The notes beneath the pieces were generated by a model that worked only from the letters and a program-made list of their open reading frames with translations, had not been told where the DNA came from and did no database searches. Positions 53,503 through 63,745 of a stretch of DNA of 64,000 nucleotides are shown here, piece after piece. The DNA is taken from assembly GCF_023721755.1 (NCBI RefSeq), contig NZ_JAMDLH010000001.1, forward strand, positions 992,001 through 1,056,000, in the 5' to 3' direction. The position numbers were made by a program, and so were the translations under genes. Within the stretch, counting starts at the first letter, position 1, and each line of letters starts with the position of its first letter. Source of the DNA: Pleomorphomonas sp. NRK KF1. GTDB taxonomy: Bacteria > Pseudomonadota > Alphaproteobacteria > Rhizobiales > Pleomorphomonadaceae.

Positions 53503-54471
53503 TCAGCCCTTTGCCTCGGCAAGCTTCTTCTCGCGGTTGGCGCGAAGCTGCGCGAAATCCTCGCCGGCGTGATGAGACGACCGGGTGAGCGGACTGGACG
53601 ACACCATGAGGAAACCCTTGGTGTAGGCAATGGTTTCATAGGACTTGAACTCGTCCGGCGGCACGAAGCGGATGATGGGGTGATGCTTGGAGGTCGGCTG
53701 CAGATACTGGCCGATGGTCAGGAAGTCGACGTCGGCCGAACGCAGGTCGTCCATCAGCTGCAGCACCTCGTTCCGCTCCTCACCAAGACCGACCATGATG
53801 CCGGACTTGGTGAAGATGGTGGGATCGAGTTCCTTCACCCGCTGCAGGAGGCGGATGGAGTGGAAATAGCGGGCGCCGGGACGAACGGTGAGGTAGTTCG
53901 AGGGTACCGTCTCGAGATTGTGGTTGAAGACGTCGGGCTTGGCCGCCACCACGACTTCCAGGGCGCCTTCCTTCCTGAGAAAGTCGGGCGTCAGCACCTC
54001 GATGGTGGTCGACGGAGACCGGGCGCGAATGGCACGAATCACCTGAGCGAAATGCTCGGCGCCGCCGTCCTTGAGATCGTCGCGGTCGACCGACGTGATG
54101 ACGACGTGCAGGAGCCCCAGCTTCTCGACCGCCAGCGCCACGTTCTCCGGCTCGGTTGGGTCCAGAGGCGCCGGCAGGCCGGTCTTGACGTTGCAGAAGG
54201 CGCAGGCGCGCGTGCAGGTGTCGCCCATGATCATCATGGTGGCGTGCTTCTTCGACCAGCATTCACCGATGTTGGGGCAGCCCGCCTCCTCGCAGACCGT
54301 GAAGAGACCGTTCTCCTTCACGATGCCCTGCGTTTCCTTGTAGACCGGCGAACCCGGCGCCTTGACGCGGATCCACTCCGGCTTGCGCTGGATCGGATTG
54401 TCCGGGCGGTTGGCCTTCTCGGGATGGCGCGCCTTCGGCGCTGTCTTCACGGTATCGAGAATGGTGACCAT
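53503..54471 (-). CDS. lipA: Lipoyl synthase
   Basis: Radical-SAM enzyme inserting two sulfurs into octanoyl chains on lipoyl domains, including that of PdhC in this window. 322 residues: auxiliary [4Fe-4S] cluster cysteines Cys60, Cys65, Cys71 ([12 protein letters not shown]), the radical-SAM CX3CX2C at Cys86, Cys90, Cys93 (CTRACAFC), and the C-terminal [10 protein letters not shown] serine that ligates the auxiliary cluster. Lies in the pdh-lipA syntenic block, but ~6.4 kb of other genes separate it from lpdA here. Confidence 0.98.
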   Translation of the reverse strand: MVTILDTVKTAPKARHPEKANRPDNPIQRKPEWIRVKAPGSPVYKETQGIVKENGLFTVCEEAGCPNIGECWSKKHATMMIMGDTCTRACAFCNVKTGLPAPLDPTEPENVALAVEKLGLLHVVITSVDRDDLKDGGAEHFAQVIRAIRARSPSTTIEVLTPDFLRKEGALEVVVAAKPDVFNHNLETVPSNYLTVRPGARYFHSIRLLQRVKELDPTIFTKSGIMVGLGEERNEVLQLMDDLRSADVDFLTIGQYLQPTSKHHPIIRFVPPDEFKSYETIAYTKGFLMVSSSPLTRSSHHAGEDFAQLRANREKKLAEAKG

Positions 54472-54600
54472 CGTCCGTCGCTTTCTGCCCGTTCTGGCCG
54501 ACCCTCAGTCGGTCTTCTATGATCAACTTCCTAGCAAAACTACGGAGAACGGGCCATGCCGCTCCCGTCACATCTGGCCTGCGCCGTCGTCATGCTGGGG

Positions 54601-56019
54601 CTAGAAGCCGCCGCCGGTCTTGAACCCGCCACCACCCGAGCCGCCGCCCGTTCGGAAGCCGCCGCCGCCTGAGCCGCCGCCCCAGGATCCGCCGCCACCC
54701 CAATGGCCGCCACCGAAATCGTCGCGGCGGGGAGACCTGCCGCGTCGATAACCATCGCGGAAAGCCCCTTCCAGCACGGCCGCCGTGATGGCGCCGGAAA
54801 TGATGCCGCCGATCAGGTTGCCGATCACTTCGCCATTGGAGAAGCTGCCGTTGGGGCGATCATAGCCATTGCGGCGGAAGGTGTCGCGCGAGTGCTCCAA
54901 TTCCTGCCGCTTGTTGGCGATATCGATCGACGTACGCCGAAGTTCATCAGCCTGGGCATCGACGCGAACGAGATCGCGCTCGATCTGGCGCAACCGCTTG
55001 ACGATGCGATCGTCTTCCGGCGTCGGGGTCGCTTCGGCGCGGCGGACGAGGTCCACCATGTCGGCGCGGGCCAGCGTGCCGGCCAGGTCGTCGATCACGC
55101 CGCGCACCGCCGGATCGCCGTTGTCGTCGAGCGCCGTCGCCGTTTCCTTGTCGATGCTGTCGACGTCGGACCTGACGCGGGCGATGTCGGTTTCCACCTT
55201 GGCCAGCGCCCGGTCGGCATCCGCCACGGCGGCTTCGAGCGGCACGATGCCATCGGCCTCCAGCGCTGCCCGTTCGTGAGCCTGGCGGGCCGCGATGGCA
55301 CTTGCGACATCGGCCTTGAGGCGCTCCGCATGCTCGGCGAGGCGCAAGGGAATCTCGGTGAGCATGAAATAGTTGACGCGCGCCGCGTCATAGCCGGCGA
55401 GCCGTGCGACCTTGCCATCGAAGTAGCGCGTCAGCGGCCCCGCCCGGTAGGTGGACGTGCCGTAGCCACGCTGCCAGAGATAGAAGAACAGCCGATCGTC
55501 CTCGTAGGGCTTGCCCTTCACGGCGCGATCTTCCTCGGCCTGGCGTCGCTTCTCTTCGGCTGCCGTCGCCGTTGTCTCAGCCGCCTTGATCGCGGCGGTA
55601 AGGCTCTGCCACTCGTCTTCGGTTGCAAGACGCGCCTCGACGGCATCCGTCTTCGCCTCGACCGCATCGATTGCCTCGTCGCGCAGCTTGACGGCCTCTT
55701 CGCGCTTGTCTTCCAGCGCATCGAGCTTCAGCAAGGCACCTTCGCGGCTGGCCTTCAGCTCGGACAGCCGGTCTCTGCGCTTGTCGAGCACGACACGAGC
55801 CCGGCGCTCGACGCTGTCCAGTTCGCCGACCACCTCGTCACGGGCGATGGCGTCGAGCCTCAATCGGGCCAGCGCCCGAAAGGCGTCGGCCTTCTCGGTC
55901 CGGAGACGGTCGCCCTCGGCCTTGGTGTCGGCCAGCATGGCGACAAGGCGATCTTCGTCGCGCCGAACCCCGAGGATCGCCCGTTCGATGTCGTTGAGCG
56001 CCTGCTGCGCGGAAATCAT
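54601..56019 (-). CDS. Coiled-coil protein with glycine-zipper segment and Gly-rich tail (uncharacterised)
   Basis: 472 residues, no family recognised. About residues 5-170 and 230-395 are long charged helices with heptad character, interrupted by a globular-looking island (about 170-225: LFFYLWQRGYGTSTYRAGP, AARVNYFMLTEIP). Residues ~405-430 form a glycine-zipper hydrophobic stretch (GEVIGNLIGGIISGAITAAV), then a basic RRGRSPRR and a Gly/Phe/Trp/Ser repeat tail ending GGGF. No signal peptide. ATG follows AAGGAAG. Third gene, same strand, of the 54.6-58.3 kb cassette, separated from the second by repeat copy C. A structural or membrane-remodelling role is possible but speculative. Confidence 0.8.
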   Translation of the reverse strand: MISAQQALNDIERAILGVRRDEDRLVAMLADTKAEGDRLRTEKADAFRALARLRLDAIARDEVVGELDSVERRARVVLDKRRDRLSELKASREGALLKLDALEDKREEAVKLRDEAIDAVEAKTDAVEARLATEDEWQSLTAAIKAAETTATAAEEKRRQAEEDRAVKGKPYEDDRLFFYLWQRGYGTSTYRAGPLTRYFDGKVARLAGYDAARVNYFMLTEIPLRLAEHAERLKADVASAIAARQAHERAALEADGIVPLEAAVADADRALAKVETDIARVRSDVDSIDKETATALDDNGDPAVRGVIDDLAGTLARADMVDLVRRAEATPTPEDDRIVKRLRQIERDLVRVDAQADELRRTSIDIANKRQELEHSRDTFRRNGYDRPNGSFSNGEVIGNLIGGIISGAITAAVLEGAFRDGYRRGRSPRRDDFGGGHWGGGGSWGGGSGGGGFRTGGGSGGGGFKTGGGF

Positions 56020-56035
56020 TCTGCTTCCTTGGGTT

Positions 56036-56142
56036 CTAGAGCAATTTCAGCAAAAGTGGAAAGCGGCTTTGCGTCCGAAATTGCGGCGAAACAAATAGTT
56101 AGAGCGTTTTCGGCGAACCAGGGTTTGCCGGAAATGCCCTAG
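56036..56142 (+). repeat. Dispersed ~105-bp two-hairpin repeat, copy C
   Basis: Same orientation as the copy at 10536, more diverged. It begins CTAGAGCAATTTCAGCAAAAG, keeps inner arms GCAAAA/CTTTGC and outer arms GCAATTTC/GAAATTGC, and ends GGAAATGCCCTAG. Sits in the gap between two cassette genes, close to the stop of the upstream one. Confidence 0.8.
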
Positions 56143-56148
56143 GTGGGC

Positions 56149-57090
56149 TTACCAGCTGGTGATGGCGCCAGCGAGAACATCCATCTCATAGACGGGCGCG
56201 AGGCTGCCGCGCGGCTTCTCGCCGAGAATGTTGTCCTCGACGATGCCGTCGTCGCTCTTGTCGGCCGCCACCTTGTCATAGGTCGCCTTGGGAACGCGAA
56301 CGCCCCACTTGTCGACCGTCTTGACCGTTCCGTCCTCCTCGCTGGTAATCGGCAGCTTGAGGGCGTCGCCGGACGGCGTCACCGCCTCGACGATCAGATA
56401 GTAGTTGCGCGCCTGGGTGTTGACGTCGGGAACCCGGAACACGCCCGTCCGCTCGCCGGGCCGCGACACGATCCTGAGTTCGTAGGTCTGGGCCAGTGTC
56501 GCCCGCAGATCGGCCAGAGCCGCCACCGCCTGGCGCGCCGCGGCAGCATTCCCGCCGGCGACTGCCGCCCGGGCGGCGGCGACGCGCTGCTCGGCCTCTG
56601 CCTTGGCATCGGAAGTCAGCGCTTCGGTCACCAGCGCGGCCTCGGCCGTGTCGACGGTTTCGGGCAGCGTCACGGACATCTCGATCCGCGCCGCCTCGCT
56701 TGCCCGTTCGGCCGACGTGACCCGCCAATAGGTGACGCCACCCAGCATAATGAGGGCGACAAGCGCGCCGGCCACCACCTTGGCCACCATGGCGCGCCCG
56801 ACCCAGAGCAGCGCCATCGTCCGGGCGAAGGACGGCGGCGCCGGATCGTAGGTGAAGCGGCTCTCCTTCAGGGCCCGAATACCATCATCAAGGATGCGGT
56901 CGGAGACCTTGAGCCCCTGCCCTTCGTAGAGCGTCCGGAGCCTTTCCTTCAGCGTGGCGTCGCGGCTGTCCTCGCTGAGCGCCTTCTCGACGAGCCCTTC
57001 CTGGTGACGAAGCGTGTCGACCACGTCCATCGCCAGCATCAGCTCGTCGAGTTTTGGGGCGGCCGCGCCGCCCTGAGCGATGTCAGCCAT
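56149..57090 (-). CDS. Single-span membrane protein of an uncharacterised family (possibly DUF6384)
   Basis: 313 residues. Residues 1-85 are a cytosolic helical region (LDELMLAMDVVDTLRHQEGL, then RLRTLYEGQGLKVSDRILDDGIRALKESRF). One membrane span follows at about 98-120 (VVAGALVALIMLGGVTYW), then a periplasmic coiled-coil (about 122-205) and a C-terminal beta-like domain (about 210-313: YELRIVSRPGERTGVFRVPD, YYLIVEAVTPSG). From memory the N-terminal half matches DUF6384; I could not check. Overlaps the upstream gene by 8 bp, so the two are translationally coupled. Function unknown. Confidence 0.82.
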   Translation of the reverse strand: MADIAQGGAAAPKLDELMLAMDVVDTLRHQEGLVEKALSEDSRDATLKERLRTLYEGQGLKVSDRILDDGIRALKESRFTYDPAPPSFARTMALLWVGRAMVAKVVAGALVALIMLGGVTYWRVTSAERASEAARIEMSVTLPETVDTAEAALVTEALTSDAKAEAEQRVAAARAAVAGGNAAAARQAVAALADLRATLAQTYELRIVSRPGERTGVFRVPDVNTQARNYYLIVEAVTPSGDALKLPITSEEDGTVKTVDKWGVRVPKATYDKVAADKSDDGIVEDNILGEKPRGSLAPVYEMDVLAGAITSW

Positions 57091-58264
57091 TCAGCACCAG
57101 CGCGTTGCCCTGCTCGGCAAGGCGGGCGATCCGCCGTTTGCCGTCCTCGACGGCGGCCCGGATCTCCTCGGAGTTCTTGGTGGCCAGCGTCCGCATCTCG
57201 GCGATGATCTCGGTCGAGCGCTCCTGGTAGTTGACCACGCTGTCGACCAGCTTCTTCACCGCGTCGGCGCGGACCGTCGGGCCATAACCGGCCTTCAGCG
57301 CCTCTTCCTGCACCTTGCCGCCGATGTCGGCCAGCACTTCCAGCGACTTCGAGACGCCCTCCTTCATGGAGTTGAGCGTCTGTGTCGACTCGTGAAGGCC
57401 GAACACGCCGGTGAACGACGCCTTCAGCGCCGTCAGCACCGACTCGTTGGTCGTGAAAAAGGAAACGGACTGCTGATAGACGCGCTCCTTCGCCGACGTC
57501 GTCTGCAGGAGGCGCGCCATGATCACTTCGGACGTGTTGTAGCCGACGGTGAGGTTGTCGGCGAGGTCCTTGGCGATCTGGTATCGGCCTTCCTCGTTCT
57601 GCATCGCCCGGAGCTTCTCGTCGCGGGTAAGCTCCAGCCGCGCCCGCTCGGAGGCGTCCGTACCCGCGAATCCTGCCACCGCTTCGGACGCCTTGGTGAG
57701 TTCGTCCTTGGCGACGGCGAGCTTGGCCTCGCCCGCCTTCAGCACTTCCAGCGCGGCCACCTCGGCCTGCTTCAGCGCGCCCCGGAAATCGCGATAGGCT
57801 TCAAGGATCACCTGCTCGCGCTCGATGTTGGTCTTGGTGTCGCGGGCCACTTCTATGTAGGTGTCGCGAATGCTGTCGAAGCGGCTGGCGATATCGCCGC
57901 GCGAAATCTTCATCCAGGCGTTGGTGGCCCGCTCGAACAGGTCGAGCTTGCCGTCGGAGATCTGGTCGACCATCGCCTTGGCGTCGTCGCGGATCGAGTT
58001 GAAACCCTGCGTGATCTTCTCGTAGCGCTCGCCGATCGACATTTCGGAAATCTGCTCGCGCACCACCTCGTTGAACACGCTCATCTGGCTGAGCGTCCGG
58101 GTAATGACGGCGATCCTGTCGGGGTCGAGATCGGTGATCCGCTCGAGAAGACCGACGATCGGCGCCTCCTCGGTTCTGGCCGGCAAAAGGCCGAGGTCGC
58201 GCAAGCCGCCCATCGCCTTGTCGAGATACTGCATGGGCGTTTTCACAATGTCGGTCGTGGTCAA
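57083..58264 (-). CDS. All-helical cytosolic protein, weakly TelA-like (uncharacterised)
   Basis: 393 residues, almost entirely amphipathic helix with no membrane span or signal peptide. The pattern in the last ~140 residues (FFTTNESVLTALKASFTGV, TLNSMKEGVSKSLEVLADIG, VNYQERSTEIIAEMRTLATKN) loosely recalls TelA/toxic-anion-resistance proteins, but no diagnostic motif is present; this is a weak resemblance. Start is TTG behind TGAGGGAA. First gene of the three-gene cassette, overlapping the next gene by 8 bp. A PspA-like membrane-stress role is another possibility that cannot be decided from sequence. Confidence 0.78.
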   Translation of the reverse strand: MTTTDIVKTPMQYLDKAMGGLRDLGLLPARTEEAPIVGLLERITDLDPDRIAVITRTLSQMSVFNEVVREQISEMSIGERYEKITQGFNSIRDDAKAMVDQISDGKLDLFERATNAWMKISRGDIASRFDSIRDTYIEVARDTKTNIEREQVILEAYRDFRGALKQAEVAALEVLKAGEAKLAVAKDELTKASEAVAGFAGTDASERARLELTRDEKLRAMQNEEGRYQIAKDLADNLTVGYNTSEVIMARLLQTTSAKERVYQQSVSFFTTNESVLTALKASFTGVFGLHESTQTLNSMKEGVSKSLEVLADIGGKVQEEALKAGYGPTVRADAVKKLVDSVVNYQERSTEIIAEMRTLATKNSEEIRAAVEDGKRRIARLAEQGNALVLNG

Positions 58265-58367
58265 GGCCGTTTCCCTCAGTCACCGGAAGCGCGGATAAAC
58301 GTCCGCGGGGCGTCGCGGAAAATGTAGTAATCTCTCAAGCCGCCGCAAGCAGACGTTCAGCGAAAAT

Positions 58368-59225
58368 TCAGGCGCCGAACACAGCCTCCAGCGCGTCCCG
58401 CATCACCTTGGCGTCAGGTTCGCGCTCCGTCCACAGGCGAATGCCGATGACGCCCTGGTTGACCAGCATGCCGAGACCGTCGAGCGTTGTGGCACCATGC
58501 GTCTCCGCCATCCGGAGAAAGGCGGTGTGCGGAGGGTTCGGAATGACATCCGCCACCACAAGGCCCGGACGAACCGTGGTGAAGTCGACAGCGGGAACAT
58601 CGCCGACACCCGGGAAAAGACCGATCGACGTCGCGTTGATGAGAATGTCGACATCCTCGGGAACCACATAGTTTCCCTTCCACGACACGAACTCAGCCGC
58701 AGCCGGGGTATGCGCCGCCACAAGCTGGACCACGGCTCTGCCGCGCGCCTCGTCGCGGTTGACGACGGTGATCGAGGCCGCGCCGGCCAGCGCCGTCTCC
58801 ACGGCGATCGCCCGCGACGCACCGCCGGCACCGAGCACCACGACATGCTTGCCCTTGGGATCGCTCACCGTTTTGAGCGAGGTGAGAAACCCCTTGCCGT
58901 CGGTGTTCTCGCCGATCAGCCGGCCGTCCTCGTTGATGACGCAGTTGACGGCGCCGATGATCTCGGCCGAAGAGGCCAACTCGTCGATGAAATCGATCAC
59001 TGCCACCTTGTGCGGCAGCGAGCAGTTGAAGCCGCGCCAGCCCATGGCGCGAGCACCACGCACCGCATCGCCCAAGTCGGCCGGAGCCACGTCGCAGTTG
59101 ATGTAGCGCGCGTCGAGGCCCATGGCGCGATAGGCGGCCTCGACCATGGCGACCGTCGGGTTCTCGGCCACCGGTGTCGCGAAGCAGCCCGTGAGAAGGC
59201 TGAGAAAGTTGACCTCGACCGGCAT
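58368..59225 (-). CDS. Shikimate dehydrogenase-family oxidoreductase (AroE-like, altered substrate loop)
   Basis: 285 residues with the AroE fold. Catalytic Lys73 (NCSLPHKVAV) and Asp109 (GENTDGKGF) are kept, as are the NADP loop VLGAGGASRAIA and the C-terminal LDGLGMLVNQG. The N-terminal shikimate-binding SxS of true AroE (SLSP..HN) is replaced by GCFATPVAENPT (13-24), and the usual NVTxPHK is NCSLPHK. It is therefore probably an AroE paralogue, a quinate/shikimate-type or other hydroxy-acid dehydrogenase, not the housekeeping enzyme. 103 bp upstream of the three-gene cassette, same strand. Confidence 0.88.
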   Translation of the reverse strand: MPVEVNFLSLLTGCFATPVAENPTVAMVEAAYRAMGLDARYINCDVAPADLGDAVRGARAMGWRGFNCSLPHKVAVIDFIDELASSAEIIGAVNCVINEDGRLIGENTDGKGFLTSLKTVSDPKGKHVVVLGAGGASRAIAVETALAGAASITVVNRDEARGRAVVQLVAAHTPAAAEFVSWKGNYVVPEDVDILINATSIGLFPGVGDVPAVDFTTVRPGLVVADVIPNPPHTAFLRMAETHGATTLDGLGMLVNQGVIGIRLWTEREPDAKVMRDALEAVFGA

Positions 59226-59328
59226 GGCGTCATCCTCCAGCGAAGGGCGGACATGCCGCCACGCCCCTCCTCCGAGCGACCTTACCGCCTGGACACCGGA
59301 TTGAAAACGCTACCGTCGGCCTTGACAG

Positions 59329-60405
59329 CTAGCGGCGCCCCTTGAGCGGCGTCACCGTTGCCGAGGGCTTGTCGGCGACGAGCCGCTGTTCGATCACACC
59401 ACGCCAGCCGAGGCCACGGTAGGTTTCATAGCCGGGCGTGGCGTGCTGGGCGACAATCCGTCCGTCGCGCACCTGCCAGCCCGCCGCCGCGTCAGCGAAC
59501 GCCGAGAGCTTCTCAGTCAACAGGCCGGCCCCGTCCGACGAGGCAATGACGCGATTGTCGCGGTCGACGATCAGCACGCGACTCATCGCCCATTCTTCGT
59601 CGGTCAGGCGGACACCCTCGACGATGGTCTTTGACTGGGGCTCCCAATCGAAGTGGATGGCGAGAAGGCCGATAGGACGACCGTCGGCCTCGCCTCCGGT
59701 TCGTACTGGCGTGACGAAGGTGGCGACCATGGTGTCGGCCAGAAGCGGCTCGCGGGCGATGTCCTCGGCGTGAAAATCGTCTCCGGTCCTGAGGCCCATG
59801 CCCGTGCGGAACCACGGGCGCGAGGAGACGTCGGCGCCAGCCACGGGAAAACGACCGCCTCGACCGGTGGCCACGACCTTGCCTTGGGTATCGCAGAGCC
59901 AGATGTCGAGATAGACGGTGTAGGCGCGAAGAATGACATCGAGACGCCGGGCCGCATAGGCGAACGCGGCCTCCCCGGGCTCCGTCATGGCATCGACAAA
60001 GGCTGAGTCGGTGGCCCACCAGCGCACGTCGCAGGTGCGTTCGTAAAGATTGCGATCGACGATCTCGATGGCGTTGAGCGCCAGATCGACCAGCCGTTGT
60101 CCTTGCGACGACTGGCTCATCTCCTGGACCAGAGAGGAAATCTCGCCGATCTCGGAGGCCAGCTCGGCTTCGAGCGCAGTCGACAGCTTCTCCACCTCTT
60201 CGGAAATGCCGCGCACTTCCTGGCTGACCACCGCAAAGCCGCGTCCGGCCTCCCCGGCCCGCTCGGCTTCGATCAACGCGTTGAGGGCCAGGATCCGCAT
60301 GCGGCGATTGATCGCCCTGATCTGGCCCACCTTGTTGAAGGCGATTTCCTGGACGGAGGCCGACTTTGACGAAATATCGCGAATGGATACAACCGAAGCT
60401 GTCAT
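59329..60405 (-). CDS. Soluble chemoreceptor-like protein with N-terminal signalling tip and C-terminal Cache domain
   Basis: 358 residues without any membrane span. The methyl-accepting tip lies near the N-terminus (about 30-72: [36 protein letters not shown]), and the rest (about 100-345) is a Cache-type sensor ([60 protein letters not shown]). That order is the reverse of normal receptors, and the signalling hairpin is short. It may tune an existing array or act independently of CheA. Same strand as aroE-like, 103 bp upstream of it. Ligand unknown. Confidence 0.85.
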   Translation of the reverse strand: MTASVVSIRDISSKSASVQEIAFNKVGQIRAINRRMRILALNALIEAERAGEAGRGFAVVSQEVRGISEEVEKLSTALEAELASEIGEISSLVQEMSQSSQGQRLVDLALNAIEIVDRNLYERTCDVRWWATDSAFVDAMTEPGEAAFAYAARRLDVILRAYTVYLDIWLCDTQGKVVATGRGGRFPVAGADVSSRPWFRTGMGLRTGDDFHAEDIAREPLLADTMVATFVTPVRTGGEADGRPIGLLAIHFDWEPQSKTIVEGVRLTDEEWAMSRVLIVDRDNRVIASSDGAGLLTEKLSAFADAAAGWQVRDGRIVAQHATPGYETYRGLGWRGVIEQRLVADKPSATVTPLKGRR

Positions 60406-60553
60406 CCGATCCCCCGATCACTGCATTTGCTTTGCGAAGAGTCGCATCGACCCCGTTAACAAAGTAAAAACAACAATCGAGGAACTACATAAGGAGCTGC
60501 TGTTTTTATTTGCAGAATGGCTCTGCAATGCAAGCGCCGCGCATAGAAACCGC

Positions 60554-60802
60554 TCAGACGACCATGCGCGCCAGAAAAACGAAGATGATCGCACCGATGG
60601 TGGCGACGGCAACTTCGTGCAGGAACGGACTTGCAATGGGAAGATTGATGCCGGTCCATTGCAGTACCAGACCGCCGACGAACGAACCGATCAGGCCCGA
60701 CACGAGATAGCGGATGAGGCCACCACCGCCGACCACGAAGCTCGCGAGCCAACCGGCAAGAAGGCCAATGGCGCCCCAGACGAGAAAGGCATGACCCTGC
60801 AT
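60554..60802 (-). CDS. GlsB/YeaQ/YmgE-family small membrane protein (copy 2)
   Basis: 82-residue three-helix membrane protein (AFLVWGAIGLLAGWLASFV, LIRYLVSGLIGSFVGGLVL, VAVATIGAIIFVFLARMVV). ATG follows AGGAG with 8-bp spacing; the longer frame from 60877 overlaps the lpdA stop and is rejected. Related to the gene at 52.0 kb, so this window holds two paralogues on either side of lipA. Sits just behind the lpdA terminator, its usual place near lpdA in relatives. Confidence 0.87.
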   Translation of the reverse strand: MQGHAFLVWGAIGLLAGWLASFVVGGGGLIRYLVSGLIGSFVGGLVLQWTGINLPIASPFLHEVAVATIGAIIFVFLARMVV

Positions 60803-60824
60803 CGGGTGTCTCCTGAACATGAAA

Positions 60825-60849
60825 AGGCCGGCGGGATCGCCGCCGGCCT
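60825..60849 (-). terminator. Rho-independent terminator after lpdA
   Basis: Perfect 10-bp arms AGGCCGGCGG/CCGCCGGCCT with a 5-nt loop; on the minus strand it is followed by TTTTC. It lies 24 bp after the lpdA stop and upstream of the small membrane gene. Confidence 0.85.
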
Positions 60850-60873
60850 CTGCGTTAAATTGCGATTCGCATC

Positions 60874-62286
<1,413 letters not shown>

Positions 62287-62339
62287 GGGTCTATGCCTTC
62301 AATCTTGGGTCGGCGCGGGCCGGGCCTCGCGCCGGAAGC

Positions 62340-62369
62340 AGGCGGCGCCGGCAGAGCCGGCGACCGCCT
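62340..62369. repeat. Inverted repeat between pdhC and lpdA
   Basis: Nested arms AGGCGG/CCGCCT and GCCGGC/GCCGGC with a 3-nt loop inside the 110-bp gap. It may adjust the ratio of E2 to E3 mRNA by slowing decay or partly terminating transcription; inference only. Confidence 0.6.
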
Positions 62370-62396
62370 CCCGAAACGCACGACGGAGGTGTTCCG

Positions 62397-63734
62397 TCAC
62401 ACCAGCATCGACATCGGCTTCTCGATGAAGCCCTTGAACGCCTTGAGAAGCTCGGCGCCGAGCGCGCCGTCGACGGCGCGGTGATCGGTGGAGAGCGTGA
62501 CGCTCATCACGGTGGCGACGGCCAGCTGGCCGCCCTTGACCACCGCCCTCTGCTCACCCGCGCCGACCGCCAGGATGGTAGCGTGCGGCGGGTTGATGAC
62601 GGCGGCGAAGTCCTTGACGCCGAACATGCCGAGGTTGGACACCGAAGTAGTGCCGCCCTGGTATTCTTCGGGCTTCAGCTTGCGGTCCTTGGCGCGCCTG
62701 GCCAGATCCTTCACCTCGTTGGAGATGGTGGACAGGCCCTTCTCGTCGGCCCTGCGGACGATCGGCGTGATCAGGCCACCGGGGATCGACACGGCGACGC
62801 CGACATCGGCGTGCTTGTGCTTCAACATGCCGCCATCGGTCCAGGACACGTGGGCGTCCGGCACGGCCTTCAGCGCCAGCGCATAGGCCTTGATGACCAT
62901 GTCGTTGACCGACACCTTGTAGGTCGGCTTGCCGTCGACGGTTGGCGCGGCGTCGTTGATATCCTTGCGAAGGGCGAGCAGCGCATCGAGCTCCACATCG
63001 ACGGTGACGTAGAAGTGCGGCACCGTCTGCTTGGACTCGGTGAGGCGGCGCGCGATCGTCTTGCGCATGCCGTCGTGCGGGATCAGCTCGTAACTGTCCG
63101 GATCGAACAGCTTCAACGTCGTCTCGTCGCTGGCGCCTGCCGGCTTCGGAGCGGGCGCGGCGGCCTGAGCCTGCGAAGCAGGAGCCGCCGCCTTCGGTGC
63201 CGCTTCGGCGCCCTCGACGTCGCGCAGGATGACGCGGCCCTTCGGCCCTGAGCCCTTGACGGACTTGAGGTCCAGGCCCTTCTCCTTGGCGACACGGCGA
63301 GCCAGAGGCGAAGCGAAGATACGCTCGCCGTCGCTTGCCTTGGCGCTCTCCGCCTTGGGAGCTTCGGGCTTGGCGGCTTCGGCCTTCGGGGCGTCCGCCG
63401 GCTTTGCCTTGTCTTCTGCCTTCGGCGCATCCGCCTTGGCCGGGGCGGGAGCCGCCCCATCGGCCGCCGAGGCGGCGGCTTCGACGTCCTCGCCCTCTTC
63501 GGCCAGAATGGCGATCACGGCGTTGACCGGCACGTCGGAAGCGCCTTCGGCGACCACCAGCTTGGCGACGGTGCCCTCGTCGACCGCCTCGACCTCCATG
63601 GTCGCCTTGTCGGTCTCGATCTCGGCGAGGATCGTGCCGGATTTCACGGCATCCCCCACCTTGACGTTCCACTTGGTCAGGTTGCCCGTCTCCATCGTGG
63701 GAGAGAGCGCCGGCATCAGGATCTTGATCGGCAT
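62397..63734 (-). CDS. pdhC: Pyruvate dehydrogenase E2, dihydrolipoamide acetyltransferase
   Basis: Core of the PDH complex, moving acetyl groups to CoA. 445 residues: one lipoyl domain (Lys43 in [11 protein letters not shown]), an Ala/Pro/Lys-rich flexible linker (about 88-135), the E3/E1-binding domain ([18 protein letters not shown], about 138-175), a second Ala-rich linker and the catalytic domain with the active-site histidine in [10 protein letters not shown] near the C-terminus. Target of LipA. 11 bp downstream of pdhB. Confidence 0.97.
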   Translation of the reverse strand: MPIKILMPALSPTMETGNLTKWNVKVGDAVKSGTILAEIETDKATMEVEAVDEGTVAKLVVAEGASDVPVNAVIAILAEEGEDVEAAASAADGAAPAPAKADAPKAEDKAKPADAPKAEAAKPEAPKAESAKASDGERIFASPLARRVAKEKGLDLKSVKGSGPKGRVILRDVEGAEAAPKAAAPASQAQAAAPAPKPAGASDETTLKLFDPDSYELIPHDGMRKTIARRLTESKQTVPHFYVTVDVELDALLALRKDINDAAPTVDGKPTYKVSVNDMVIKAYALALKAVPDAHVSWTDGGMLKHKHADVGVAVSIPGGLITPIVRRADEKGLSTISNEVKDLARRAKDRKLKPEEYQGGTTSVSNLGMFGVKDFAAVINPPHATILAVGAGEQRAVVKGGQLAVATVMSVTLSTDHRAVDGALGAELLKAFKGFIEKPMSMLV

Positions 63735-63745
63735 TTCATCTCTCC

